62,453 nt of DNA, taken from the NCBI GenBank assembly GCA_964553405.1, contig CAZKLS010000006.1, forward strand, positions 1 to 62,453, in the 5' to 3' direction. The position numbers were made by a program, and so were the translations under genes. The notes beneath the pieces were generated by a model. The model saw nothing but the letters and a program-made list of their open reading frames with translations, was not told the origin of the DNA and did not search any database. Each line of letters begins with the position of its first letter. Positions within the stretch are counted from its first letter, which is position 1. This document shows, in pieces, positions 24,192 through 35,210 of this stretch. Source of the stretch: DATIRA01 sp964553405 (GTDB lineage: Bacteria > Pseudomonadota > Gammaproteobacteria > Steroidobacterales > Steroidobacteraceae).

Positions 24192-24197
24192 TACAAT
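24192..24197 (+). promoter_or_regulatory. Predicted -10 element of purEK
   Basis: TACAAT at 24192-24197 lies 6 bases before GTG 24204. No good -35 and no recognisable PurR operator were seen in the short gap after darP. A leaderless purE transcript is predicted. Confidence 0.4.
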
Positions 24198-24203
24198 GCC
24201 GCA

Positions 24204-24704
24204 GTGAGCGCGCGGGTTGGCATCATCATGGGTTCGGTCTCCGACTGGGAGACCATGCAGCCGGCCGCCGAGACGCTCGAGGCGCTCGGCGTCGGGTTCG
24301 AGGTGCGCGTGGTTTCCGCTCACCGCACGCCCGACCTGCTGTTCGAGTACGCCGCCACGGCCCGCGACCGCGGCCTGAAGGTGCTGATCGCGGGCGCCGG
24401 TGGCGCCGCCCACCTGCCGGGCATGACCGCCGCGAAGACGACGCTGCCGGTGCTGGGCGTGCCGGTGCAGTCGAAGGCGCTGAACGGGCTGGACTCGCTG
24501 TTGTCGATCGTGCAGATGCCCGCAGGCGTTCCGGTCGGCACGCTGGCGATCGGGTCTGCCGGCGCGAAGAACGCGGCGCTGCTCGCCGCAGCGATCGTCG
24601 CGAACGAGGACCACCGCGTCCTCGACGCGCTCGAGGCGTTCCGGCGCGCGCAGACCGAAACCGTGCTTTCCCGACCCGACCCACGCAGCCCCCCGGACGA
24701 ATGA
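24204..24704 (+). CDS. purE: 5-(carboxyamino)imidazole ribonucleotide mutase (PurE class I)
   Basis: A 166-residue N5-CAIR mutase of purine synthesis. Conserved segments are GIIMGSVSDWETM at the N-terminus, RVVSAHRTPDLLFEYA with the catalytic histidine, and IAGAGGAAHLPGMTAA. GTG 24204 is preferred over GTG 24189, because translation from 24189 would run through the predicted -10 box and adds non-conserved residues. The stop overlaps the purK ATG (ATGA), so the pair is co-translated. Confidence 0.95.
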   Translation: MSARVGIIMGSVSDWETMQPAAETLEALGVGFEVRVVSAHRTPDLLFEYAATARDRGLKVLIAGAGGAAHLPGMTAAKTTLPVLGVPVQSKALNGLDSLLSIVQMPAGVPVGTLAIGSAGAKNAALLAAAIVANEDHRVLDALEAFRRAQTETVLSRPDPRSPPDE

Positions 24705-25786
24705 ACATCGGCATCATCGGGGCGGGCCAGCTCGGTCGGATGCTGGCGCTGGCGGGCTTTCCGCTCGGCCTGCGTTTCCGTTTTCTCGACCCCAATGCGG
24801 AGGCGCCGAGCGGGCAGCTCGCGCCACTGGTCGTCGGTGCCTACGACGACCCGGCGAGCCTGGAGCAGCTCGCGGCCGACGTGGACCTGATCACCTACGA
24901 GTTCGAGAACGTCCCCGTCGAGGCACTGGGCACCGTTGCCTCCCTGCGACCGTGCTTCCCGCCCGCCGACGCGCTGCGGGTCTCGCAGGACCGGCTGCTC
25001 GAGAAGGAGCTGTTCGGCCGGCTCGGCATTCCGACACCGAGCTACCGCAGCGTCGATTCGGCGGCGGAACTGCGCATGGCCGTGGCGGAGATCGGCCTGC
25101 CCTGCGTGCTGAAGACCCGCCGGCTCGGCTATGACGGCCGTGGACAGCGCGTGCTGCGCAAGCCTGGCGACGTGCCCTCCGCGTGGCGGGCGCTCGGTGG
25201 CGTGCCGCTGATACTCGAGGGCTTCGTGGACTTCGACTGCGAGGTCTCGATCGTCGGCGCGCGCAGCACGAGCGGCGAGATACGTGCCTATCCGCTCGTC
25301 GCGAACACGCACCGCGACGGAATCCTGCGCACGACCGTGGCGCCCTGGGAGGGGGGACAGGTGGGCCCGCTCGCGCTGCGCTACCTGCGCCGCGTGCTGC
25401 GCGAGTTCGACTACGTCGGTGTGCTGGCGATCGAGTTCTTCGTCAAGGACGACCGGCTGATGGCCAACGAAATGGCGCCGCGGGTGCACAACACCGGGCA
25501 CTGGAGCATCGAGGGCGCGGCGACCTCGCAGTTCGAGAATCACCTGCGCGCGATCCTCGGGCTGCCGCTCGGCGATACGTCGGCCACCGGGCACTCGGCG
25601 ATGGTGAATTTCATCGGCTCGATGCCCGATCGTGCCGGCCTGCTCGCGATGCCTGGCCTGCACTTCCACGACTACGGCAAGCAACCGCGTGCGGGCAGGA
25701 AGCTCGGGCACTGCACCGTCGTGGCGGCGACCGCAGCGGAGCGGGACAAGCTGCTGCGGCGCGTGCTGCGGCGCGTGCCACGCTGA
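24701..25786 (+). CDS. purK: 5-(carboxyamino)imidazole ribonucleotide synthase (PurK)
   Basis: A 361-residue ATP-grasp enzyme that carboxylates AIR with ATP and bicarbonate, feeding PurE. The N-terminus IGIIGAGQLGRMLALAG binds substrate. Later motifs are VLKTRRLGYDGRGQ, the ATP-grasp EGFVDFDCEVS, and NEMAPRVHNTGHWSIEGA with metal ligands. Length and order are typical. The next 120 bases hold a candidate promoter for the AAA-FHA gene. Confidence 0.96.
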   Translation: MNIGIIGAGQLGRMLALAGFPLGLRFRFLDPNAEAPSGQLAPLVVGAYDDPASLEQLAADVDLITYEFENVPVEALGTVASLRPCFPPADALRVSQDRLLEKELFGRLGIPTPSYRSVDSAAELRMAVAEIGLPCVLKTRRLGYDGRGQRVLRKPGDVPSAWRALGGVPLILEGFVDFDCEVSIVGARSTSGEIRAYPLVANTHRDGILRTTVAPWEGGQVGPLALRYLRRVLREFDYVGVLAIEFFVKDDRLMANEMAPRVHNTGHWSIEGAATSQFENHLRAILGLPLGDTSATGHSAMVNFIGSMPDRAGLLAMPGLHFHDYGKQPRAGRKLGHCTVVAATAAERDKLLRRVLRRVPR

Positions 25787-25907
25787 CCCGGCGTCGCCAG
25801 TCACATGCTCGCGAGCCTTCGCGGGCCGCCTGTTTTCCCGGCTTGTGACGCACTGCGCGGTTCCGTACGCGCGTTAGCTGCATTTATAGTAGGGTTCCGG
25901 TGACGCC

Positions 25908-27131
25908 ATGTACCTAGACCACTTCAAACTGCAGGAACTTCCGTTCCGGCTCAGTCCCGATCCGGCCTTCCTGTACCTGAGCGGGATCCACGCACGCGCG
26001 AAGGCGTACATGGAGTCCACGATCTGGTTCACCGACGGTTTCGTCGTGATCACCGGCGAGATCGGCTCGGGCAAGACCACGTTGATCGAGACCTTCCTGA
26101 AAGAGATCGACCAGGACGTCGTCGTCGCGCAGATCAACCAGACGCAGCTCTCCCCGCTCGAGTTCCTGCAGACACTGCTGGCCCAGTTCGGTTTTGCGCC
26201 GTTCCGGATGCGCAAGGCCGAGCTGCTCGCCACTCTGAACAGCTTCCTGATCGAGCAGTACGCGAACCGCCGGAAGGTGCTGGTGATCGTGGACGAGGCG
26301 CAGAACCTCAGCAACGCGGTGCTGGAGGAGCTGCGGCTGCTCTCCGGGATCGAGACCACCAAGGAGAAGGTGCTGCGCATCATCCTCGCGGGGCAGCCGG
26401 AGCTCAACGACAAGCTGGACTCCGCGGACCTCGTGCAGCTGATGCAGCGCGTGCGCCTGCGGTTTCACCTCACCGCGCTTTCCGAGCAGGAGACCGGGGA
26501 ATACGTGCGGCACCGCCTGAGAGTGGCGGGCGACGCCGAGGACGCGATCTTCGATCCGGCGACCTACCCGGTGATCTACCGGTACACGGGCGGAATACCC
26601 CGGCTGGTAAACACGCTGTGCGATACCGCGCTGCTCGCGGCGTTCGCCCAGGACCGTACGACCGTCACCGTGGAGGAGCTCGGCTCAGCGATCGCCGAGC
26701 TGCAGTGGGTCGAGTACGCGGCCAGGACCCACATGCAGCACATGCTCGAGGACACCGCGCCGCAGCAGCGACTGCCGGTGGGCTCGCTGGTGCTCTCGCA
26801 GAAGGGCGACGTGGTCGCGAGGGCCATGCTCGTGCCGGGGCGCTTCGTGATCGGGCGCACGCCGGACAACGACCTGGCGATCGACAGCAAGTTCGTCAGC
26901 CGGCATCACGCCCAGGTGATCACGGACAGGGAAGGCCAGAGCGTCATCGAGGACCTCAACAGCACCAACGGCATCGTCGTCGGCGGCAAGCGGGTCCGGC
27001 GTCACCGTCTCGCGGCAGGCGACGTCGTCAGCATCGGGACGCACAGGCTGGCTTATTTCCGCGAAGAGCCGCAGCCCGCCGTGGACCGGGCCGAGGAGGA
27101 GCGGCCGGAAACCGCGGCCCGTGACTCCTGA
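25908..27131 (+). CDS. ExeA/GspA-type AAA ATPase fused to a C-terminal FHA domain
   Basis: A 407-residue two-domain protein. Residues 1-270 are an ExeA-like AAA ATPase: FRLSPDPAFLYLS start, Walker A GEIGSGKT at 50-57, Walker B VLVIVDEAQNL at 124-133, and the GGIPRLVNTLCDTAL sensor region. Residues 311-384 are a forkhead-associated domain with IGRTPDNDL, SRHHAQV and NSTNG, the phosphothreonine-binding signature. ExeA-like ATPases help assemble secretion, pilus or exopolysaccharide machines; the FHA domain suggests control by Ser/Thr phosphorylation. No secretion gene or kinase is adjacent. A TATAGT about 17 bases upstream and a GGTGA sequence support ATG 25908. Confidence 0.9.
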   Translation: MYLDHFKLQELPFRLSPDPAFLYLSGIHARAKAYMESTIWFTDGFVVITGEIGSGKTTLIETFLKEIDQDVVVAQINQTQLSPLEFLQTLLAQFGFAPFRMRKAELLATLNSFLIEQYANRRKVLVIVDEAQNLSNAVLEELRLLSGIETTKEKVLRIILAGQPELNDKLDSADLVQLMQRVRLRFHLTALSEQETGEYVRHRLRVAGDAEDAIFDPATYPVIYRYTGGIPRLVNTLCDTALLAAFAQDRTTVTVEELGSAIAELQWVEYAARTHMQHMLEDTAPQQRLPVGSLVLSQKGDVVARAMLVPGRFVIGRTPDNDLAIDSKFVSRHHAQVITDREGQSVIEDLNSTNGIVVGGKRVRRHRLAAGDVVSIGTHRLAYFREEPQPAVDRAEEERPETAARDS

Positions 27132-27172
27132 GGCCGGCCCGTGCACGATCGGGTGAGCCGGGGCGGCCCGAG

Positions 27173-27391
27173 CTAGTCGTCCAGCGATCGCTGGTCGTAC
27201 TCGTCCTGCGCGGCGCGGTAATCGCGTCGCCGCATCCAGAACACCAGGCCGACGGTCACTGCGCCCACGCCGAGCAACAGCAACAGGCTACGCGGCCCGG
27301 TGTCGAGCAGGAACGCAGCGAGCAGCAGGCCCGCCCCGGCCAGCACATAGGCATAGGGCAGCGCCTCGTAGACTGGGCGTGGCAGCCACAT
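27173..27391 (-). CDS. Small two-helix membrane protein, unknown function
   Basis: A 72-residue protein with two hydrophobic segments, about residues 10-30 (PYAYVLAGAGLLLAAFLLD) and 34-53 (SLLLLLGVGAVTVGLVFWM). A charged RRRDYRAAQDEYDQRSLDD tail follows, probably cytoplasmic. It starts 28 bases after tldD on the same strand, so it is likely the last gene of the maf-rng-yhdP-nit-tldD unit. I do not recognise the family. The coding call rests on its clear membrane pattern and position. Confidence 0.6.
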   Translation of the reverse strand: MWLPRPVYEALPYAYVLAGAGLLLAAFLLDTGPRSLLLLLGVGAVTVGLVFWMRRRDYRAAQDEYDQRSLDD

Positions 27392-27419
27392 GCTGGAGCC
27401 GGTCCTGCTGCGACGCCGC

Positions 27420-28927
<1,508 letters not shown>

Positions 28928-28928
<1 letters not shown>

Positions 28929-29749
28929 CAGTTCGTAAGCCGGCGATGATCCACCGCAGGGAAATTCTGCCTGACCTCCCGCTGTCGTACGAGGTCGATT
29001 TCGCCGAGCACCACGCCGGTGCCGCGCGGCAGCCGCGCGAGCACCCGGCCCCAGCAGTCCACGATCATCGTGTCGCCGTGTGTTTCCCGGCCGTTCTCGT
29101 GAAACCCCGACTGGGCCGGCGCGACGATTCCGCAGAGGTTCTCGATCGCGCGGGCCCTCAGCAGCGTTTCCCAGTGGGCGCGCCCGGTGGGCGCAGTGAA
29201 CGCGGATGGCAGGCAGAACCATTCCGCGCCGCCAGCCTGCAGGCGCCGGAACAGCTCCGGAAAACGCAGGTCGTAACAGACCGCGAGCCCGACGCGACCG
29301 GCCGGCGTGTCCACGCAGACGGGCTCGGTGCCCGCCTGGACCGTGGCGGACTCCGCGTAGCGCTCGTCCCTGCCGGGGATCGCCACGTCGAACAGGTGGA
29401 TCTTGTCGTAGCGCGCGGCGAGATTGCCGAGCGGGTCGTAGACCAGGCAGGCCGCCGCGACACGCGCAGGGTCGGCCGTGCGCAGCGGCACGGTCCCGCC
29501 GATGATCCAGATCCCGTGGCGACGGGCGGCCTGCGCCAGGAAGGACTGGATTTCCCCGCGGCCGGGCTCCTCGGCGATCGCGAGCTTGTCGGCCTCGTGC
29601 GCGGCCATCAGCGCGAAGTTCTCGGGCAGTCCCGCCAGGCATGCGCCGCGCGAGGCAGCCTCGGCCAGCAGCAGGCCGGCCTGTTCGAGGTTTCGGCTCG
29701 GATCGACGCCGGAACACATCTGGATCGCCGCTATCCTGGACGCTGTCAT
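28928..29749 (-). CDS. Carbon-nitrogen hydrolase (Nit1-like deaminated glutathione amidase)
   Basis: A 273-residue nitrilase-superfamily enzyme with the Glu-Lys-Cys triad visible: LPENFALM, YDKIHLFDV and VCYDLRFPELFR. The combination fits the Nit1 branch, which hydrolyses deaminated glutathione as metabolite repair. It overlaps yhdP by 4 bases and tldD by 1 base, inserted between two genes that are adjacent in E. coli. The same insertion is common in other proteobacteria. The substrate is inferred from the family. Confidence 0.88.
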
Positions 29750-32700
29750 GGCTTTCGCTCCGCCTCGGGCTCCCTGGCCGCTCCCGGCTGACCGACGGCC
29801 GAGATCGGCTCGACCTTCGGGCTTGCCCAGGGCCCGGTCACCCGGTAGTAGACCCGGGTCAGCCCCTGGAGCTGACCCTTGAACAGCTGGGAAATCAGCA
29901 GCGCACTCGCGGCGCCGATCGGACCGGCCGCCAGCGCGCCCGCCACGGTCAGCGCTCCGCTCGGGTTGCCGCTGACGACGATCGTCTGGTCGTAGTCCTG
30001 GGTCGCAAGCCCGGTGCGCCCGGCCACGCCGATGTCCAGCACCGCGCCCTTGAGCAGCAGGTTCTCGGTGTAGGCGTTGCCGTCGCGGATCTGGAAATCG
30101 CCGCGGACCGAGTCGAAGGCGAGACCCTCGTCGGTGACGTCACGGAAATCCAGCGCCAGCCGGCGCGGCAGCTCGGTGACGCTCAGCAGCCCGAGCATGC
30201 GTCCCGCGCCGGGCTTGACCGTGCGCAGCTGGCCACGCTCGAGCTCGAGGCTCAGGCTGCCGTTCATCCTGCCGAGCGCCTGCGACGACGGGCCGCCCGC
30301 CCACTCGAGACGGGCCTCGGCACTCGCGCGCTCAGCCTCCACCGCGTCGCTGTAGCGCAGGGCCCGCGCGGCCGCCGCGAGATCCGGGCTCGCGAAACTC
30401 AGCTGCAGCGAGGTCTTCGAGCCTTCTCCCTCGGCGAGCCAGTTGCCGGAGCCGTCGAGCGAGAACTCAGGCGAGCGCGTCTGCAGCCGATCCATGCGCA
30501 GTCCCCGCGGGCTGCGCTGGATATCCGCGCTCAGCCTGCCGAACCTCCGCGACTGCCAGACGAACTCACCCACCTCGATCTTCAGGGCAGGCAGCGTGCG
30601 CGGGTCCGTGTCGGTCTCCTCCCGGCCGCTGCCCTGCGCCTGCGGCTCGGGACTCTCCAGCACCAGGCGTTGCATCTGCAGCACCATCGGTGCCGCAGCC
30701 TTCAGGTCGAACGGGATCGTCAGCGTGCCGACCGCCATCGGGCCGGAGACCGACACGCCCCATGCCGACTGCAGCGGCGTGAGTCGCGCGCTGACGTCCC
30801 GGAACTCGAACCCGAGCACGCGTGCCTCGTCGAGGTGCACCTCGGCCGGTCCGAGCCAGTCCTGCAGCCGGCGTTCAGACGGCACGCCGGGACTCAACGC
30901 CATCCACTCGGTGAGGTCGAAGTCCGGCCAGTCACCGAGCAGCTGGAGGCCCGGACGAGCCGGTGCCTCGAGCGGCTGCCCGTCGAAGCGCGCGATCCCT
31001 GCCCGCAGATTCCACAGGTCTTTCGCCGAGCGCAGGAACTCGAGGCGTGCATCGGCCGACCCGGACTGGATTTTCAGGTTCATCGCGCCGGCCCGCGGCA
31101 CCTCCACGCGAACCCGTGTCGGGCGCGCCTGGCCGGCCTGCTTGGCGAACGGACGCGGCGCCGAGATCTCGAGGCCCTGCAGGTCGCTGCGGACATCGAA
31201 GCTCACGGGCCAGTTCCCGCCCCGGCCCTCGCGCTCACGCTCGAGGCGGCCCTGCAGGCGCCAGTCCGTCGCGCCTGACATGCTGATCTGCTCGGGCAGG
31301 CCGATGAATGGCGACAACTCGGCTCCGGCGGCCCGCCCCCGCCCTTCGAAATCGAGGGCCAGCGCGACATCCCCGGTGCTCGCGCCCGGACGGATCGCCA
31401 GCTCGAACGGTCCGCCCAGGAACCGGCCGCGCAGCGACTCGGCGCGCACCAGGTCCTGCTGCAGCTCGAGCTGCCCGACGACTTCCCGTACCGGTGCCCG
31501 CAGCATCGGCGTCGAGACGGTCGCGGAGCGCAGCGTCGTCTTGACCTGGTAACGGCGGTCATCCGGATCCTGGGTCGCCATGTGCAGCGCGAACTGGTAG
31601 TCGGCAGGGCCGGAACCGCGCAACGCCATGAACTGCTCGCCGAGGCGCGGCCCGAGCGGACTGCTGCGGAGCATCTCGAGCGCCTCGCCCACGTCCCCGC
31701 TGCCGGTCGCATCCACTTCGATCACGGGGCTCCGGTAATCCGGCAGCGAGAACTGGCCGCCGGAGACGACGAGCCGGCCGATACGCCCCTTTTCGATCCG
31801 GGCGCCGATCGAAGCGTCATGGAACTCCACCTGGCCCGTGGCGGCCGAGAGCGGCCTGAATCCGTCGTAGTAGTCGATCGTGGCGCCGCTGACGTCCGCG
31901 GTCGCGCGAAACTCACCCTCGCCCTTCGGGAACGGAAACCTGCGAACGGGTCCCCGGTAGCTGAGCTCTCCACCGGTCACCTCGCCGGCTACGAAGGCCC
32001 GCTCCAGCCAGGCGACCGTGTTGGGCCTGAGCCGCCCGATCGGGATGAACCCCGCCACGGCCGACAGGTCGGCGCGTTCCACCCGGGCGTTCAGCGTCAG
32101 CTCAGGGGACACGCGCCGGCTCTGGAAACGAAACTCGAGCGAGCCCTGCGCGCGGCCACTGGGATGATCGACCTCGAAGTGATTCGCGCGCAGCGCCCAG
32201 GTCCGCCCGTCACGCGACCAGCCGCCGTCTGCCGACAACCTCTCGGCATTCAGCGGATTGCGAAAGTAGCGCGGCATGCTGAAGCCGGGCTGCTCCGCGC
32301 GCAGCATGATCGTGCCCGTCTGGTCGGTACCGGACAACGAGGCCGTCAGGCCCGAGAATCCCGGCCAGCGCCCGATCGGGCGCGCGGAGACGGAATCGAG
32401 TTCGGCAGCGACGGTGAAAGACGGCAGTGCACCGGCCCGCTCGCGCACGACCTGCACGCCGACCGAGCGGAGTTCACCGCCAGGGTCGAGCCCGGCCCAG
32501 CGGTCGAAGCTGCGAGGCGCAAACGCCAGCGCGAGCGGCCAGAGTTCCTGCAGCGGCACGCGGTTGACCGCGAACTCCAGTGCGAACGTGGTTCGCGGGT
32601 CGCCGCGCAGCCGCGCCTGCAGCCTGAGCGGCTGGCTGCCCTGGGATGAGTCGCTCCCGGTGCGCAGGTCGTTCGCGCTGAGGGCCCAGATCTCGCCCTC

Positions 32701-33744
32701 GCGGCGCAACCGGAGCTTGCCGGCGAGCACCGGGTAGTGGACCTCGGACGGCAGGGCGGGACCCGGCCGCTCGACGAGCTGCATGTCGATCGTCGCCATC
32801 TGCAGCGGATCGGCGTCCGGTGGCCGGTAGGGTTGCGACGTCTCCACGGTCACGACCGGCGAGCTCTCGCGCCGGGGCAGCCGCAGCAGGACGTCGGCGA
32901 AGTCGAAATCAGCACGCAGCAGCCCGATCCGCCCGCGGTCGAGCTCCAGCACCGCCCGCAGCCGCCCGGCGCCGGAGCCCGGATGTGCCACGGATTCGGG
33001 CAGGAACTCCGCGAGCCCGGGCAGTGCCAGCCGGTCCACGTCGACGTCGACGCGGGCGACGAGCTCGGTCAGCGCGCTGAGCGATCCGTTCAGCCGTCCG
33101 TCGAACCGGACCGTTCCGCCGAGCGAGGACGGCAGGCTGGCCGAGCCGCTGGCCTCGACGTAGCGCCGCTCGCGCCGCAGTTCCAGGTCGAGATCGCGCA
33201 AGGTCCACGGCCCGGCTCCGCGCTTGAGGTCGCGGTAGTCCACCCGGGCCCCGACGATCTGGACGCTGCCCGCGGGCAGCCGATCCAGGTCGAATTGCGA
33301 GTCCTCGATGGGCCGGTCGCGCTGGCCGAGCAGACGGATGCGTCCGTCCGCGAGACGGACCAGCGTGATCCGCGGGTTCTCGAGCCGCACCCTGCCGGCC
33401 ACGAGTTCCCCGGTACGGAAGAGGTTCAGCAGGTCCAGCCCGACCGACCCCTCGTCGGCCTCGAACACGACCTGGGTCCTGTCCTGGTCCAGCACGCGCG
33501 CATGCTGGAGCACGATCTCCGGGCCAAACCAGCGCAACCGGGCGTCGACCCGCTCGAATTCGAGCCGTAGACCCGTCTCGCTCTCGATCCAGGCCTGGGC
33601 ACGCTCGGCGTTGCCGGGCACCAGCACCAGCGCGAGCCGCAACAGGCCCAGCAGCAGCGCAGCGAGGATCAATGCCGCGGCGACCGCTCCGGCTGTGATG
33701 CGCCACAGGCGCGCCGAGCGGCCGCGCGCAGCGCTCGCGGTCAC
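29746..33744 (-). CDS. yhdP: YhdP family AsmA-like phospholipid transport protein
   Basis: A 1332-residue AsmA-like protein. An N-terminal membrane anchor (residues about 15-40, AAALILAALLLGLLRLALVL) is followed by a very long periplasmic beta-rich region. The C-terminal block with GSLSLELERGQLRTVKPG, LGLLSVTELPRRLALDFRD and VSGNPSGALTVAGALAAGP is the family signature (TIGR02099). YhdP, TamB and YdbH move phospholipids to the outer membrane in E. coli. It overlaps rng by 4 bases, keeping the rng-yhdP order. Confidence 0.93.
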   Translation of the reverse strand: MTASAARGRSARLWRITAGAVAAALILAALLLGLLRLALVLVPGNAERAQAWIESETGLRLEFERVDARLRWFGPEIVLQHARVLDQDRTQVVFEADEGSVGLDLLNLFRTGELVAGRVRLENPRITLVRLADGRIRLLGQRDRPIEDSQFDLDRLPAGSVQIVGARVDYRDLKRGAGPWTLRDLDLELRRERRYVEASGSASLPSSLGGTVRFDGRLNGSLSALTELVARVDVDVDRLALPGLAEFLPESVAHPGSGAGRLRAVLELDRGRIGLLRADFDFADVLLRLPRRESSPVVTVETSQPYRPPDADPLQMATIDMQLVERPGPALPSEVHYPVLAGKLRLRREGEIWALSANDLRTGSDSSQGSQPLRLQARLRGDPRTTFALEFAVNRVPLQELWPLALAFAPRSFDRWAGLDPGGELRSVGVQVVRERAGALPSFTVAAELDSVSARPIGRWPGFSGLTASLSGTDQTGTIMLRAEQPGFSMPRYFRNPLNAERLSADGGWSRDGRTWALRANHFEVDHPSGRAQGSLEFRFQSRRVSPELTLNARVERADLSAVAGFIPIGRLRPNTVAWLERAFVAGEVTGGELSYRGPVRRFPFPKGEGEFRATADVSGATIDYYDGFRPLSAATGQVEFHDASIGARIEKGRIGRLVVSGGQFSLPDYRSPVIEVDATGSGDVGEALEMLRSSPLGPRLGEQFMALRGSGPADYQFALHMATQDPDDRRYQVKTTLRSATVSTPMLRAPVREVVGQLELQQDLVRAESLRGRFLGGPFELAIRPGASTGDVALALDFEGRGRAAGAELSPFIGLPEQISMSGATDWRLQGRLEREREGRGGNWPVSFDVRSDLQGLEISAPRPFAKQAGQARPTRVRVEVPRAGAMNLKIQSGSADARLEFLRSAKDLWNLRAGIARFDGQPLEAPARPGLQLLGDWPDFDLTEWMALSPGVPSERRLQDWLGPAEVHLDEARVLGFEFRDVSARLTPLQSAWGVSVSGPMAVGTLTIPFDLKAAAPMVLQMQRLVLESPEPQAQGSGREETDTDPRTLPALKIEVGEFVWQSRRFGRLSADIQRSPRGLRMDRLQTRSPEFSLDGSGNWLAEGEGSKTSLQLSFASPDLAAAARALRYSDAVEAERASAEARLEWAGGPSSQALGRMNGSLSLELERGQLRTVKPGAGRMLGLLSVTELPRRLALDFRDVTDEGLAFDSVRGDFQIRDGNAYTENLLLKGAVLDIGVAGRTGLATQDYDQTIVVSGNPSGALTVAGALAAGPIGAASALLISQLFKGQLQGLTRVYYRVTGPWASPKVEPISAVGQPGAAREPEAERKP

Positions 33745-35210
33745 ATCAGCACCACGTCGAACTGGTCGAGTCCGTAGAGCGCCTCCGTCTGCAGCCGGAT
33801 CGGCTTGCCGACCAGCACCTCGAGCTCACCGAGCGCCGCGGATTCTTCGTCGAGCAGCCGCTCGATGACGTCCTGATGCGCGAGCACCAGCAGCTGCTGG
33901 AAGTCGAACTGTCCAGCCTGTCGCAGGACTTCCCTGAAGACCTCGTAGCAGACGGTCTCGGCAGTCTTGACGTAGCCGCGCCCCTCGCAGGCCGGACACG
34001 GCATGCAGAGCTGGTGAGCGAGGCTCTCGCGTGTCCGCTTGCGCGTCATCTCGACCAGTCCGAGCGGCGAGACGGCCGACAGGTGGGTCTTGGCGTGGTC
34101 TTTCGCCAGCGCCTTCTCCAGCGCCTCCAGGACCCGGGTCCGGTGCGCGTCCTCCTGCATGTCGATGAAGTCGATGATGATGATGCCGCCGAGGTTCCGC
34201 AGCCGGAGCTGGCGCGCGATCGCAACCGCGGCTTCGAGGTTGGTGCGGTAGATCGTCTCCTCGAGGTTGCGGTGCCCGACGTAGGCGCCGGTGTTGACGT
34301 CCACCGTCGTGAGCGCCTCGGTCTGATCGATCATCAGGTAGCCGCCGGATTTCAGATCGACCTTGCGCTCCAGCGAACGCTGTATCTCTTCCTCGACGCC
34401 GTGCAGGTCGAATATCGGACGGCTGCCCTGGTAAGGCTCGACGCGCGCGCCGAGCCCCGGCATGAACGTGTCGGCGAATTCCCGCATCTTTTCGCAGGTA
34501 CCGGCGTGGTCCACCAGCACGCGGTCGACGGTCTCGCCCACCAGGTCACGCATCAGGCGCAGCGGCAGCGGCAGGTCCTCGTGCACCAGGCTGCCGGCCG
34601 GCGTCTTCGACGCCTTGGCCGTGACGACCTCCCACAGCCTGCGCAGGAACAGCCGGTCGGCATGCAGCGCCTCGGCCGTCGCGCCCTCGGCCGCGGTGCG
34701 CACGATGTAGCCGCCGCCCGCCCCGGCCTCCGCCGTCGACTGCACCGCCTCGCGCAGCCGCTGGCGCTCGGCCTCGTTCTCGATCCGGGCCGAGACGCCG
34801 ACGCCGCTGCCAAAAGGCATGTAGACGAGGTAGCGCGACGGAATCGTGACGAACGTCGTCAGCCGCGCACCCTTCGTCCCCAGCGGATCCTTCAGCACCT
34901 GCACCAGGATGTCGGCGCCCTCGTTGACCAGCTCGCGGATGTTGTCGGTGCGGGCCGACTCGGCCGCGCCCTCGGCGTCGGCCGGCTGGACGATGTCCGA
35001 GACGTGCAGAAATGCGGTTCGCTCGAGGCCGATGTCGATGAAGGCGGCCTGCATGCCCGGCAACACCCGCGAGACACGCCCCTTGTAGATGTTCCCGGCG
35101 AGCCCGAGGCGGCTCGCCCGCTCGACGAAGAGCTCCTGCGGGACGCCGCTCTCGAGCAGCGCCGCCCGGGTCTCGCGGGGGCTCACGTTCACTACGATCT
35201 CGGTGCTCAC
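33741..35210 (-). CDS. rng: Ribonuclease G
   Basis: A 489-residue endoribonuclease that trims 16S rRNA 5' ends and decays some mRNAs. It has the S1-containing N-terminus (NIYKGRVSRVLPGMQAAFID). The catalytic aspartate segments TTVDVNTGAYVGHRNLEE and IIIIDFIDMQ are present, as is the zinc-link CPACEGRGYVKT. No C-terminal degradosome scaffold is present, so it is RNase G and not RNase E. Stop and start overlaps join it to maf and yhdP. Confidence 0.96.
   Translation of the reverse strand: MSTEIVVNVSPRETRAALLESGVPQELFVERASRLGLAGNIYKGRVSRVLPGMQAAFIDIGLERTAFLHVSDIVQPADAEGAAESARTDNIRELVNEGADILVQVLKDPLGTKGARLTTFVTIPSRYLVYMPFGSGVGVSARIENEAERQRLREAVQSTAEAGAGGGYIVRTAAEGATAEALHADRLFLRRLWEVVTAKASKTPAGSLVHEDLPLPLRLMRDLVGETVDRVLVDHAGTCEKMREFADTFMPGLGARVEPYQGSRPIFDLHGVEEEIQRSLERKVDLKSGGYLMIDQTEALTTVDVNTGAYVGHRNLEETIYRTNLEAAVAIARQLRLRNLGGIIIIDFIDMQEDAHRTRVLEALEKALAKDHAKTHLSAVSPLGLVEMTRKRTRESLAHQLCMPCPACEGRGYVKTAETVCYEVFREVLRQAGQFDFQQLLVLAHQDVIERLLDEESAALGELEVLVGKPIRLQTEALYGLDQFDVVLM

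Noticed and set aside
25787..25907. Crp binding site in the purK/AAA-FHA gap
   Set aside because: TCACA and TGTGA half-sites occur but are too far apart and in the wrong arrangement for a TGTGA-N6-TCACA palindrome.
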